The notes beneath the pieces are model-generated. The model was given only the letters and a program-made list of their open reading frames with translations, was not told the origin of the DNA and ran no database searches. From JALHNI01 sp044226365 (GTDB lineage: Bacteria > Acidobacteriota > Terriglobia > Bryobacterales > Bryobacteraceae): a stretch of DNA of 64,000 bases. The stretch covers positions 62,001 to 126,000 of the forward strand of contig JBGAHE010000002.1 in assembly GCA_044226365.1 (NCBI GenBank), read 5' to 3'. Position numbers and translations under genes: made by a program. Positions 29,659 to 39,000 of this stretch are shown here, one piece after another. Numbering within the stretch: position 1 is the first letter of the stretch; the number at the start of each line of letters is the position of its first letter.

Positions 29659-30891
29659 ATGAAAATCGTCCGCGTAGATGCGCACCTGCTGTCTTACCCG
29701 TTTGCTCAACCGATTGAGTTGAAGTATCACGGGGGTGACCGGAAGATTGTGAAGCGTGACGCGATGCTGATTCGCGTGGAGTGCTCGAACGGGCTGGTGG
29801 GTTACGCGCCAGGGTCGGCCACCGAAGCCGTACGCGACTTGATTACCGGTAGCATCGCCCCCTTCCTGGTCGGCCAAACGCTCGGCGACCCCGACGCGCT
29901 TCGGGTGCGCTTCGCCGTGGGCCCCGGTGCTGACGCCCGTGTGGCTCGGGCCTACACGATGGTGGAGATGGCGCTTTATGATCTGGTGGGGCGGGATCGC
30001 GGTGTGCCGGTTTCGGAGTTGCTGGGCGGACGAGTCCGCGACCGAATTCGCTTGTATGCCAGCGCTGGGATGTACCAGTCGCCCGAGTCCTATGCGGAGG
30101 AAGCCCAGGCGATCCGCGAATTGAAGTTCAGCGCCTACAAGATGCGTCCGGGCTTGGGTCCTGACGAAGACGTCCGTGCTGTGGAACTGATGCGGCGGGC
30201 GACCGGTCCGGCGTTCGACCTGATGGTTGATGCTCACACTTGGTGGCGCATGGGCGACAACAGCTACAGCGACGCGACGGTGACCGAACTCGCCGGTCGC
30301 ATGGCAGAGCACGAAATCGCCTGGCTCGAAGAACCTCTGCTGCCGGACCGCCACGAGGCCTACGCCCGCCTGCGGGCGACCGGCGTGGTGCCGATCGCGG
30401 GCGGCGAGCATGAGCCCGATGAGAACGGCTTTCTCGACTTGATCCAGCAAGGCTGCGTCGACTACGTGCAACTCGACCTGCTGTGCCAGGGGGGCTACGG
30501 GGTAGCGCGCCGTGTCTTTGCGGAGATCGCCCGCCAGAATCTGCGGTTCGCGTTCCATAGCTGGGGCACCGATCTGGAGATTGCCGCGGCGGCCCAACTC
30601 GGGGTGTGCTGGCCGGAGGACGTCGTGGAGTGGCTGGAGTATCCGGTGTACACGACTGAGAAGACCAAGTCGATGTACCGGTTTGACCTGGCGCGCGAAA
30701 TCTTGCGCACCCCGCTCGACATCGAGAATGGCGAATTGCTGCTGAATCGAAAGCCAGGCTTAGGCGTCGAAGTGGACGAGAGCGTGATTACGCGCTATCC
30801 CTGGATCCCAGGGCCCTGGAGCTATTTCTCGCTGCATTCGCCGGCCGAGACGTTTGCGGTGGTAGGCGACCACAGCATCAAGTTCGCATGA
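29659..30891 (+). CDS. Enolase-superfamily (mandelate racemase/muconate lactonizing-like) enzyme
   Basis: 410 residues, close to the family norm. The N-terminal capping domain (MKIVRVDAHLLSYPF onward) is followed by a TIM barrel. Likely metal ligands are D191 (VDAHTWW), E224 or E225 (WLEEPLL) and E250 (AGGEHE). A KxR pair (K161, R163 in YKMRPG) and H300 (FHSWG) fit the mandelate racemase subgroup, which abstracts a proton next to a carboxylate; sugar-acid dehydratases share this layout. The exact substrate is not readable. Its stop overlaps the start of the polysaccharide deacetylase gene by 4 bp, beginning a four-gene coupled run with ACP and ketoacyl synthase. Confidence 0.88.
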   Translation: MKIVRVDAHLLSYPFAQPIELKYHGGDRKIVKRDAMLIRVECSNGLVGYAPGSATEAVRDLITGSIAPFLVGQTLGDPDALRVRFAVGPGADARVARAYTMVEMALYDLVGRDRGVPVSELLGGRVRDRIRLYASAGMYQSPESYAEEAQAIRELKFSAYKMRPGLGPDEDVRAVELMRRATGPAFDLMVDAHTWWRMGDNSYSDATVTELAGRMAEHEIAWLEEPLLPDRHEAYARLRATGVVPIAGGEHEPDENGFLDLIQQGCVDYVQLDLLCQGGYGVARRVFAEIARQNLRFAFHSWGTDLEIAAAAQLGVCWPEDVVEWLEYPVYTTEKTKSMYRFDLAREILRTPLDIENGELLLNRKPGLGVEVDESVITRYPWIPGPWSYFSLHSPAETFAVVGDHSIKFA

Positions 30892-31613
30892 TCGGTTGGG
30901 CCCTAACGGCGGCGGGATTGGGTTTCGCGGGGACGGCAGCCTGGGCGGTCCGCGGTCGAAGTTCTTCCTTGCTCGGCCCGGTGACCTGGCAAGGGCCCAT
31001 CGCGGTCAAGGCGCTGGCCTTAACGTTTGACGACGGCCCCAGCGAGAGCACGCTGGAGTTGCTTGATTTGCTTGAGGCGCACCAGGCGCGGGCGACCTTT
31101 TTTGTGTGCGGGCATCATGTGCGGCGCCTGCCACACGTGGCGCGCGCCATCGTTGAGCGAGGCCACGAAATTGCCAACCACACCGAGACGCATGCGGCGC
31201 TTTATTTCAAGTCGAGTGACGCGATTCGCCGCGAGGTCACCGACGCGCAGGCGGCGATCGCGGAGACGACCGGCGTTCGTCCGCGGCTGTTTCGGCCTCC
31301 CTATGGGTGCCGTTGGCCAGGACTGCAAGCCGCGCTCGACGAGCACGCGCTGACGAATGTGATGTGGTCCGCCATTGCCGGCGATTGGCATTTGCCCGCC
31401 GAGGGCATCGTGCAACGCCTAACGGCGGCGGTCCGTCCCGGGGCGATTTTTTGCCTGCACGACGGCCGTGAACTGGCCCATCGGCCCGACATCTCCTCCA
31501 CGCTTGGGGCAGTTCGCGTTATCATGCCCAGATTAAGGCAACGCGAGTTTGTTTTGCCGACCGTAAGCCAACTTATATGTCCGATCAAATCACCGAACGA
31601 GTCATCGAGGTAA
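30888..31613 (+). CDS. Polysaccharide deacetylase (NodB-fold, CE4) family protein
   Basis: 241 residues with an N-terminal hydrophobic anchor or signal (residues 4-20). CE4 motifs are complete in the first half: TFDDGP with D48/D49, the metal histidines in NHTETH (H98, H102), and RPPYG (136-140); near the end, CLHDG is the late motif. Enzymes of this fold remove N- or O-acetyl groups from chitin, peptidoglycan or exopolysaccharide outside the membrane. The last 12 codons lie inside the ACP gene, which starts at 31577 in another frame. That overlap, plus the 4-bp overlap with the enolase-superfamily gene, indicates a single transcript. Confidence 0.9.
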   Translation: MIGWALTAAGLGFAGTAAWAVRGRSSSLLGPVTWQGPIAVKALALTFDDGPSESTLELLDLLEAHQARATFFVCGHHVRRLPHVARAIVERGHEIANHTETHAALYFKSSDAIRREVTDAQAAIAETTGVRPRLFRPPYGCRWPGLQAALDEHALTNVMWSAIAGDWHLPAEGIVQRLTAAVRPGAIFCLHDGRELAHRPDISSTLGAVRVIMPRLRQREFVLPTVSQLICPIKSPNESSR

Positions 31614-31837
31614 TCACCAAGACCCAGCACCTTGACGCTGGCGCCGTGAAGGCGGAAAGCACTTTCGAGGAACTCAAGATCGACTCGCTCGATGGGCTCC
31701 AGATCCTTTTTGCGCTCGAAGAGGAATTCAATGTCAACATTCCGGACGACGCGGCGAAGCAACTAAAGAGTGTTGCGGACATTGCCGCTGGGATTCGCAC
31801 CCTGATCGCGGAGCAATCGGCTGCCACCCAGGCATGA
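31577..31837 (+). CDS. Acyl carrier protein
   Basis: 86 residues. The phosphopantetheine site is S37 in KIDSLDGLQ, followed by the acidic recognition helix LFALEEEFNVNIPDD. Length and helix pattern are normal for a type II ACP. It overlaps the deacetylase gene by 37 bp at the 5' end and the ketoacyl synthase by 4 bp (ATGA) at the 3' end. There is no clear Shine-Dalgarno, as expected for a coupled gene. Because fabD, fabG and rnc, the usual neighbours of housekeeping acpP, are absent, I infer a specialised carrier rather than the general fatty acid ACP; this is not certain. Confidence 0.93.
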   Translation: MSDQITERVIEVITKTQHLDAGAVKAESTFEELKIDSLDGLQILFALEEEFNVNIPDDAAKQLKSVADIAAGIRTLIAEQSAATQA

Positions 31838-33033
31838 AGCGCGTTGCGATTACGGGTCTGGGCATCGTCTCGGGAATCGGCTCCACGCGGGACGCATTTT
31901 GGCGGTCTCTGGCTGAGGGGCGGTGTGGGATTCGTCCCATTACGTCGCTCGACGTCTCCAGCCTGAAGGCCCAACGCGGAGCCGAGGTGTCCGGTTTCGA
32001 CCTGCGAAACCACTTCACCCCCAAAGAAATCGATCAGGTCGACCCGTTTGCCCTTTACATGTCCGCCGCCGCGGCCGAGGCCCTGGCCGATTCGCAGTTG
32101 GAACTGACCGCCGAGGTAAAAGAACGCACCGCGATTGTCACTGGCTGCAGCCTCGGTGGCAAAATGACGGAAGATCTCGGCTTCCGCGACCTCTACGCCG
32201 ACAAAAAGCCGCGCTTCAATCCCCTCACGATTCCCCGGGCGATGACGAATGCCGGCACCAGCCATATCTCGATGCGGTTCGGCTTCACCGGACCGTCTCT
32301 CACGGTGTCAACGGCTTGTTCCTCGGCCAACCATGCCATCGGGCAAGCGCTCTGGATGATTCGCAGCGGAGCCGCGGATCTGGCGATTGCCGGGGGCGCC
32401 GAAGAGCCTTTCACCAATGGCGTGGTGCGCGCCTGGGAAGCCATGCGTGTGGTGGCGCCCGACACTTGTCGTCCGTTTTCGAAGGATCGCGCCGGGCTGA
32501 TCCTGGGCGCTGGGGCAGGTATCCTGGTGCTCGAGAGTTGGGACCGGGCACAGGCCCGCGGTGCACGCATCTACGCGGAGTTGGCCGGCTGCGGCATGAC
32601 GGCGGACGCGCACCACATCACGATGCCTTCGTCCGAAGGTGCGGCCCGGGCTATGACCTTGGCACTGAAGGACGCCGGACTGAATCCTGAGGACGTTGGC
32701 TACATCAATGCTCACGGCACCGGGACCCAGGCGAACGATTCGACCGAGACGCGGGCCATCCGGCAGGTATTTGCCACGCCGCCGCCCACCAGTTCCACCA
32801 AGTCGCTGCACGGGCATGCGCTCGGCGCCGCCGGAGCGCTCGAAGCTGCCGCCACCGCGCTTGCGCTGCATCATGGCATCCTGCCCCCGACGGCCAATTA
32901 CACGACCCCCGATCCCGACTGCGACCTCGACGTCATTCCTCACCAAGCCCGCACCGCGCGGGTATCCGCGGCGCTTTCGAACTCGTTTGCGTTTGGTGGT
33001 CTAAACGCTGTATTGGCGTTCCGCTCGGTCTGA
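31834..33033 (+). CDS. Beta-ketoacyl-ACP synthase (FabF/KAS II-like)
   Basis: 399 residues, a complete thiolase-fold condensing enzyme. The nucleophile is C162 (VSTACSSANHAIG), with H294 (NAHGTGT) and H328 (GHALGAAG) completing the Cys-His-His triad, and K323 before the last motif. It should extend an acyl chain carried by an ACP, using malonyl-ACP, in the cytoplasm. Coupling to the preceding ACP suggests a matched carrier-synthase pair. Dedicated pairs of this sort make special acyl chains, for example NodF-NodE in rhizobia; whether this one does is inference. Its TGA abuts the stop of the convergent gamma-glutamyltransferase gene. Confidence 0.92.
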   Translation: MKRVAITGLGIVSGIGSTRDAFWRSLAEGRCGIRPITSLDVSSLKAQRGAEVSGFDLRNHFTPKEIDQVDPFALYMSAAAAEALADSQLELTAEVKERTAIVTGCSLGGKMTEDLGFRDLYADKKPRFNPLTIPRAMTNAGTSHISMRFGFTGPSLTVSTACSSANHAIGQALWMIRSGAADLAIAGGAEEPFTNGVVRAWEAMRVVAPDTCRPFSKDRAGLILGAGAGILVLESWDRAQARGARIYAELAGCGMTADAHHITMPSSEGAARAMTLALKDAGLNPEDVGYINAHGTGTQANDSTETRAIRQVFATPPPTSSTKSLHGHALGAAGALEAAATALALHHGILPPTANYTTPDPDCDLDVIPHQARTARVSAALSNSFAFGGLNAVLAFRSV

Positions 33034-34797
33034 CTAACGGCCGAAGATGAAGCGGCCGCGCCGCAGGTCTGCCCCACCGTTCAGCACGCCGTCTTTGATG
33101 AGAATCACCGTGGGAGCCGAGCCGTTCGACCATGGGCCCGTCACCTGGATCTGGTGACCTTTCACCCGCAGCGCGTCGATGGTCGCCTTCGGAAAGCGCT
33201 CCTCCAGGTTCACTTTGCCGGGCATGAACTCGTGGTTGGCGAAGGACGCATAGAAGTGCTCGGTCTGGAACCGCGGTGCCTCCACGGCCTCCTGGGGCTG
33301 CATGTCAAAGACGAGGATATTCAGCAGCACTTGCAGCATCGCCTGATCCTGATTGTCGCCGCCGGGTGTCGACATCGCCATGAAGGGTTCGCCATTCCGC
33401 AGCACCAGCGTTGGACTCAGCGTCACACGAGGGCGCTTGCCGGGGGCCAGTTGGTTGGCGTGGTTGGGAGTCAGGACGAACGATTGCAGACGGCTCGAGA
33501 GCGGAAATCCCGTGCCGGTGACGATCACCGACGGCAGCCAGGCACCCGAGGGGGTGGCGGAGAAGACGTTGCCCCACTGGTCGACCACGTTGACGCAGGT
33601 AGTGTCTTGCGCGCTTGATGGCTGCGTGGAGTCACCAAGCGAAAGGGCGGGGAAGCCATTGAGTTTGCCCGGACGATGTTCGAGCGACGCCCTCTCGGGA
33701 TTGATCTGCGACCGGCGGCCCGCCGCGTACTCCATGGAGAGCAGGGTCGCCTCCGGAATCTGGCTGAACTTCGGATCGCCGTAGTAGCGATCGCGATCGG
33801 CGAAGGCGAGCTTCACGGCTTCGATCACGGTATGCAGGTAGGCCGGCGAGTTGTGGCCCATCCCCTTGAGGTCATAGCCGGCGAGAATATTGAGGGCCTG
33901 CAGCATGACCGGACCCTGGGTGAAGAAGCCGGGCTTGAGCACGTCGTAGCCGGCGAAATTCGTGGCGCGCGGGGTGTCCCATTCGGCTTTGAACTTGGCC
34001 AAGTCCTCCGCCGCGATCAGCCCGTCATTGGACGCATTGAAGTCCGAGATTTTCTTGGCGAACGCGCCTTTGTAGAGATAATCGTGCACGGCCGCCAGTT
34101 TCTTGACGCGATTGCCCCGCGCCTTCTTTTCGATGGCGGCCAGTTCGCGAAGGGTCTTAGCCAAATCAGGCAGGCGATACAGACTGCCCCGCGCCGGGAG
34201 CTTGCCGTCAGGGAAGAAAAAGTCACGCGACGTCGGCCATAGCTGCATCACCCGGCCCGTGGTGCGCAGGAAGCTGACAAACTCTTCGCCGATCGGAAAA
34301 GCTTCGGCATAACCCATCGCCGGCGCGGCGACATCGGCAAAACTCTTGGTGCCGTGGTCGGAGAGCGCCACCAGCACCGCGCTCGGAATGCCAGGAAGAA
34401 TCGCGCTATGGATGCCGAACGCCGGCACGGGTGGGAAATCGTCGTTGCTCTCCCACACCTCCTGCTTGCGGCGCTTGTAGTAGTCGACCGTTGCTTTGGC
34501 AGGAGCGGTGCCAATGCCGGAGAGCACCCGCGCCTGCTGCCCTTTCATCTTGACAATCAGCGGCACTTCGCCGCCCAGCCCGATGCGCGCCTGTTCGGTG
34601 ACGCAGGCCGCCAGGATCGCCGCGACACCGGCGTCGACGGCGTTGCCCCCCTGCTGCAGCATCCGGTAGCCGGCTTCCACCTCAAAGTTGTTGGCGGCTG
34701 CTACCATCTCCTTGGTCCCGCGGACTGGCGGGAACAGCGTCATTTGTGCGCCAATCGCTCCGGCGAGCAGGAGGGGAAGAGCCAGCTTCAGCTTCAT
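33034..34797 (-). CDS. ggt: Gamma-glutamyltransferase family protein
   Basis: 587 residues, the size of an uncleaved precursor. Signal peptide MKLKLALPLLLAGAIGA. The large-subunit part has the typical LQQGGNAVDAGVAA near residue 50. The autoprocessing and catalytic threonine is T399 or T400 in AQDTTCVNVVDQWGN; the usual histidine after TT is a cysteine here. The downstream segment SATPSGAWLPSVIVTG replaces the common TYTLN-type motif, and GLGGEVPLIV replaces the frequent GGGGF segment. It therefore belongs to a side branch. Family members cleave or transfer gamma-glutamyl groups from glutathione-like peptides in the periplasm. Its start overlaps the SpoU methyltransferase gene by 4 bp. Confidence 0.87.
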   Translation of the reverse strand: MKLKLALPLLLAGAIGAQMTLFPPVRGTKEMVAAANNFEVEAGYRMLQQGGNAVDAGVAAILAACVTEQARIGLGGEVPLIVKMKGQQARVLSGIGTAPAKATVDYYKRRKQEVWESNDDFPPVPAFGIHSAILPGIPSAVLVALSDHGTKSFADVAAPAMGYAEAFPIGEEFVSFLRTTGRVMQLWPTSRDFFFPDGKLPARGSLYRLPDLAKTLRELAAIEKKARGNRVKKLAAVHDYLYKGAFAKKISDFNASNDGLIAAEDLAKFKAEWDTPRATNFAGYDVLKPGFFTQGPVMLQALNILAGYDLKGMGHNSPAYLHTVIEAVKLAFADRDRYYGDPKFSQIPEATLLSMEYAAGRRSQINPERASLEHRPGKLNGFPALSLGDSTQPSSAQDTTCVNVVDQWGNVFSATPSGAWLPSVIVTGTGFPLSSRLQSFVLTPNHANQLAPGKRPRVTLSPTLVLRNGEPFMAMSTPGGDNQDQAMLQVLLNILVFDMQPQEAVEAPRFQTEHFYASFANHEFMPGKVNLEERFPKATIDALRVKGHQIQVTGPWSNGSAPTVILIKDGVLNGGADLRRGRFIFGR

Positions 34798-35333
34798 TGC
34801 TCCCTATTCTCGCCTAAACGGCGATACTTGCGGAGCAATTCATAGAGGACAATTCCGCCGGCCGTGGCCACGTTCAGAGAATGCTTCCTCCCGAGCATGG
34901 GAAGGCGGACATGGGCGTCCGCGGCCTCGAGTAGTGGGCCTTGCAATCCGTCTACTTCATGTCCAAACAGGACGCAGACCGGGAAGCGGGGCTGCCAGTC
35001 AAAGAGATCGACCGCTTGGGGGCTGGTTTCGATCGCGGCGATCTCCCAGTGGCGCGAACGCAGCTCCTGGAGGAGGGCCACCGGATCGTCCACGCCTTCC
35101 CACGGTACGGTGAGGTCGGCCCCGAGGGCGGTCTTCGTGATTTCCTTCATGGGCGGCCGGGCGGTAATGCCGGCGAGATAGATCTTTTCGAGTGCCACGC
35201 CGTCCGCGGTGCGGAAAAAGGCGCCGACATTATACATGCTGCGGACGTTATCGAGGAGGATGGCGGCGGGAAGTTGCAAGCCGTCATAGGGGGCGGCGCC
35301 GGCGGTCAACCGGTAGGGGATGCGATCGTCCAA
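34794..35333 (-). CDS. TrmH/SpoU-family RNA 2'-O-methyltransferase
   Basis: 179 residues from a TTG at 35333 (no ATG is available nearby). This is a compact SPOUT fold. Motif 1 is AAILLDNVRSMYNVGAFFRTADG, motif 2 is VCVLFGHEVDGLQ, and motif 3 is LPMLGRKHSLNVATAGGIVLYE, giving the trefoil-knot SAM site. It lacks the N-terminal substrate-binding extension of RlmB. Such enzymes methylate ribose in tRNA or rRNA; the target is not predictable. It is translationally coupled to the gamma-glutamyltransferase downstream. Confidence 0.88.
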   Translation of the reverse strand: MDDRIPYRLTAGAAPYDGLQLPAAILLDNVRSMYNVGAFFRTADGVALEKIYLAGITARPPMKEITKTALGADLTVPWEGVDDPVALLQELRSRHWEIAAIETSPQAVDLFDWQPRFPVCVLFGHEVDGLQGPLLEAADAHVRLPMLGRKHSLNVATAGGIVLYELLRKYRRLGENREQ

Positions 35334-35352
35334 GTCGTGTGTTTGCCTTATC

Positions 35353-35793
35353 TTAACTGCCTACCAGACGGCGGTGATAGTTCACCTGACCGGCATGATA
35401 GCGCAGGTGTCCATACAAATGGATCAGGAAAAAGCCGGTGGTCATCGGCTGGCCAAGAACGTTTTCCGGATAAGTCTCTTCAAGGCGTTCCGGCGTGAGG
35501 TTTTCGAGCGTCCGCACGGCCGCGCGGGCGGTCGCGAGAAGGTCTAGCAACTGTTCCCGCGTCAGATTTCGTGTCGAGAATTCCGCCGGGCGGTCGCGCG
35601 TGTAACCGATATTTCCCAGCTGAAAACCGATGTAATGGCGGAGGTTCCCGCACAGGTGCAGCACCAGATTGCCGGCCGGATTGGCGATTCCAGGTGCCTC
35701 GCGCCACAGGGCTTCGTCGGAGGGATACGAGCTAACTTCTTTGGCAAGAGTGTTCAAATCTCTATCAAAAAGTGCGGTTAAGTCTTTAAGCAT
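35353..35793 (-). CDS. DinB-family protein
   Basis: 146 residues from the ATG at 35793-35791; a TTG six codons upstream is possible. One DinB-like four-helix bundle: histidines in LVLHLCGNLRHYIGF and FFLIHLYGHLRYHAGQVNYHRR are placed to bind a metal. Small DinB proteins are often thiol-dependent transferases or of unknown function. It lies 19 bp upstream of the SpoU gene on the same strand and may lead that transcript. It differs from the other DinB-type protein at 29099-29620 in sequence and length. Confidence 0.85.
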   Translation of the reverse strand: MLKDLTALFDRDLNTLAKEVSSYPSDEALWREAPGIANPAGNLVLHLCGNLRHYIGFQLGNIGYTRDRPAEFSTRNLTREQLLDLLATARAAVRTLENLTPERLEETYPENVLGQPMTTGFFLIHLYGHLRYHAGQVNYHRRLVGS

Positions 35794-35820
35794 CTTTGAT
35801 CGAAGTTCCAATCAATAAAA

Positions 35821-35848
35821 TTGATGACCAGTATTTCCCATAGATAAT
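35821..35848 (+). promoter_or_regulatory. Candidate sigma-70 promoter for the TonB receptor gene
   Basis: TTGATG (35821-35826) and GATAAT (35843-35848) are spaced by 16 bp, close to the -35 and -10 consensus, and lie in an AT-rich island in otherwise GC-rich sequence. Transcription would begin near 35855, about 178 bases before the receptor's ATG. Assigned by sequence alone. Confidence 0.5.
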
Positions 35849-35854
35849 CCGCCC

Positions 35855-36032
35855 CGCTGGACCTACAATACAGGGATCGAGCCTCATAGCTCAACTTGGG
35901 GTAAGCGAGGTTGCAACTGTCTCGACGCCGCCTCCTTGCTGGCTTTCCCAAGCTGCCCTGTTGCAGATGGCCCTACCGGCCGCAGCGCTCTCTGCCTTGA
36001 GCGTGCAACTCATTCGAACAGGGGAAACAGGT
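35855..36032 (+). promoter_or_regulatory. Long 5' leader of the TonB receptor gene
   Basis: About 178 bases separate the candidate promoter from the receptor's ATG. The stretch has several short complementary segments (for example CCTC and GAGG near its start, and a GTTGCAAC palindrome) but matches no riboswitch class I know; the cobalamin box is absent. An open frame in phase with the receptor covers part of it, but the signal peptide begins at 36033 with AGGGG upstream. It may be a regulated leader or simply untranslated sequence. Confidence 0.35.
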
Positions 36033-39000
36033 ATGAGGTTAAGCCTTCGCGCTTTACTTTCTCTCACATTTTGCCTCGCTAACGCCTGGGCGCAGTCCAC
36101 TTACGGTGGCCTCCGCGGCATGGTGGTTGACGCAGGTGGTGGTATCCTCGCAAACGCTAAAGTCGGCTTGTTGAATGAAGGCACCGGCGAAATTCGCTCC
36201 GCGGTTACGGCCGCCAACGGCGAGTATGTATTTAGTCAGGTCATCCCGGGCACCTACACGGTAGGTGTCGAAAATCCGGGTTTCAAGAAGTACGAGCGCA
36301 AGGGCATCCTGGTGGAAACCCAGAGCCAGTTGACGGTCGACGTGAAGTTGGAAGTGGGGAACGTCACCGACAGCGTGCAGGTCACCGAAGAAGTCCCGCT
36401 GATCGAAACGGCCACCGCGTCGCAGGGCCAGTTGATCGATCGGCAGAAGATGATCGACCTGCCGAACCTCGGTCGCAACCCGTACATGTTCTCCAAGCTG
36501 GCGCCGAACGTGCAGCAGGTCGGCAATCCGGCGTATGCCCGCATGCAGGATCAGTCGGGCTCGTCGCAGATTTCGATCGCCGGCGGTCCCGTGCGCGGCA
36601 ATAACTATCTGCTCGACGGCATTCCGATCACCGACATGACGAACCGCGCCATCATCATTGCGTCGCTCGAGTCGGTGCAGGAAATGAAGGTGCAGGCCAA
36701 TACCTACGACGCCGAAGTCGGCCGTTCCGGTGGTGGCATGTTCAACGTGTTCCTGAAGAGCGGCACCAACGACTATCACGGTTCACTGGCCGGCTACATG
36801 CGCCAGACGGACTGGATTGCCAACAGCTTCTTCTCCAACCGCGCTGGCCGCGCCCGCACCGATCAGCCCTTCCGCAACTATATGGGTAGCTTCGGCGGCA
36901 AGGTCTGGATTCCCAAGCTCTATGACGGCAAGAATCGCACCTTCTTCTGGGCGGTGTTTGAGGGATACCGTGACACCCAGGCGAACGCCGGAATCACCTC
37001 GGTGCCCACCATGGCCGAACGCGCGGGTGACTTCTCGAACTCCCGCACCCAGGCCGGTGCATTGCGCACGATCTACGATCCACTGAGCACGCTGGCCGAT
37101 GGTACGCGTACGCCCTTCGCCGGCAACATCATTCCGGCCGCTCGGATCAACGCCACCGGTCGTCTGTTTGCCGCGCAATTTGCCGAGCCGGTCAACGCGG
37201 CTCGCTATTACGGTGACGCCAACCGCCCCTATTCCGGTCAGTTGCCATCCAAAGCCGATCAGCACACGATCAAGTTCGACCACCGCTTCACTTCCTGGTG
37301 GAATGCCAATCTCTCCTATCTCCGGTACAACTCGCTTGAACCCGGCGAAAACTGGTTCCCTGGCAATGTAGCTTCGCCGCAGCAGTGGACGCTGGACCGC
37401 AAGGTGAACTCCACGCAGTGGAATAACACCATCACCATGGGCGCCACCGCGGTACTCGCCGTGCGCTACGGCTTCAACCGCTTCCCGAACCTCTCGTCTC
37501 AGAAGAGCGCCGGCTACAACCTCTCGCAAACGGGTCTTTCGCCGAACTTTGTTGCGGGCGTCCCGAGCGTCACCTTCCCGCGCCTGGCTTTCGAGAGCTT
37601 TTATGTGGGCGACGCGATGGGTACCAACTCGAACAGCGTCATCACTCCGGCTTCGAACAACTTTGGCGCGCAGCTCGCGAAGTTCGTGGGCAAGCACAGC
37701 CTGAAGTTCGGCTATGACTTCCGCCGCATCAAGATCACCGGTATTGACTTTGGCAACTCGGCCGGGAACTTCACCTTTAACGACCAGTTCACGCGAGCGA
37801 ACTACCTTTCGGGTAACAATCAGTCCGGTGCCGATCTGGCCGGCCTTCTGTTAGGCTTCCCCTCCGCCGCCGACGGCTTCGTTCCCACGAAGATGAACCA
37901 GTACATCAACTACAACTCGTTCTTCGTCCAGGACGACATCCGCGTGAGCAGTAAGCTGACACTCAACGTTGGACTTCGCTGGGAACGGGAAACAGGTCTG
38001 ATCGAGCGGAACGACAACCAGATCGTCGGCTTCGACCGTAAGGCTCTGAACTCGATCTCGACGACGTCGGGCGTCCCCACTCCGGGCGCGGTGATGTTCG
38101 CCGGGATGAATGGCGCCCCGCGTTCCACCGGCAATCCGGATGGCAATAAGCTTTCGCCTCGTGTGGGTGTTGCTTATCAGTTGAATTCGAAGACCACGGT
38201 CCGCGGCGGCTACGGCATTTTCTGGGCGCCGATGGTGGCTTACGGTGGTCCGTACCTGACGGAAGGCTTCACAGCTGCGACGCAGGCGGTGACCACGCTG
38301 GACGGCGGTCGCACTCCGGCGACGAGCCTCGCGACCATTTTCTCCGCCGGGCTCGACAAACCCGTCGGCAACACGCTGGGCGACCGTACGGGTATCGGTA
38401 AGGCGCTCACCATCCAGAATCAGGATGCGCGGTCTCCTTACGTGCAGCAGTACTCGATCGACATCCAGCGGGAACTGCCGTTCGGCATCGCCCTCTCGGT
38501 GGCTTATGTCGGATCACGCAGCTCGCGCATGACACTGACGGCGGCCAACCTCAACATCAACCAGGTGGAAGCTCGCAACTTCGGTCTGGGCGCCTCTGCT
38601 CTCGCCTCTTCCGTGGCGAACCCCTACTTCAACAAAGGCGGCGCGGTGGGGATCGGCAGCGCGACGGTCTCCCAGGCCCAATTGCTGCGTCCTTATCCGG
38701 CTTTTGGCAATATCAACCTGAGCTTCTCGGACTTCGGCAAAGCCCGTTATGACTCCTTTGTCGTTCGCGGTCAGAAGCGCTTCAGCAGCGGGCTCACTTT
38801 CCTTTCAGCCTGGACCTACTCGAAGAATCAGGACAATGTGGCCGGTGGCACCGGGAACAACCTGAACGGCGGTAACGTCTCTCCCCAGAACCCGTACAAC
38901 CTGGCTTCAGAGTGGGGTCTTTCCTACCTCGATGCCACCCATCGCCTGACGACGAGCTTCACCTACGATCTGCCGTTTGGTAAAGGCCGTCAGTACATGG

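Noticed and set aside
29659..33033. A true Nod-factor operon
   Set aside because: Only the families of NodB, NodE and NodF are matched; NodA and NodC types are absent, and CE4 and KAS enzymes are widespread. Kept only as an analogy.
35855..36032. Cobalamin or other known riboswitch in the TonB receptor leader
   Set aside because: The B12 box and other class-defining segments are not present; the small complementary stretches are too short to support a class.
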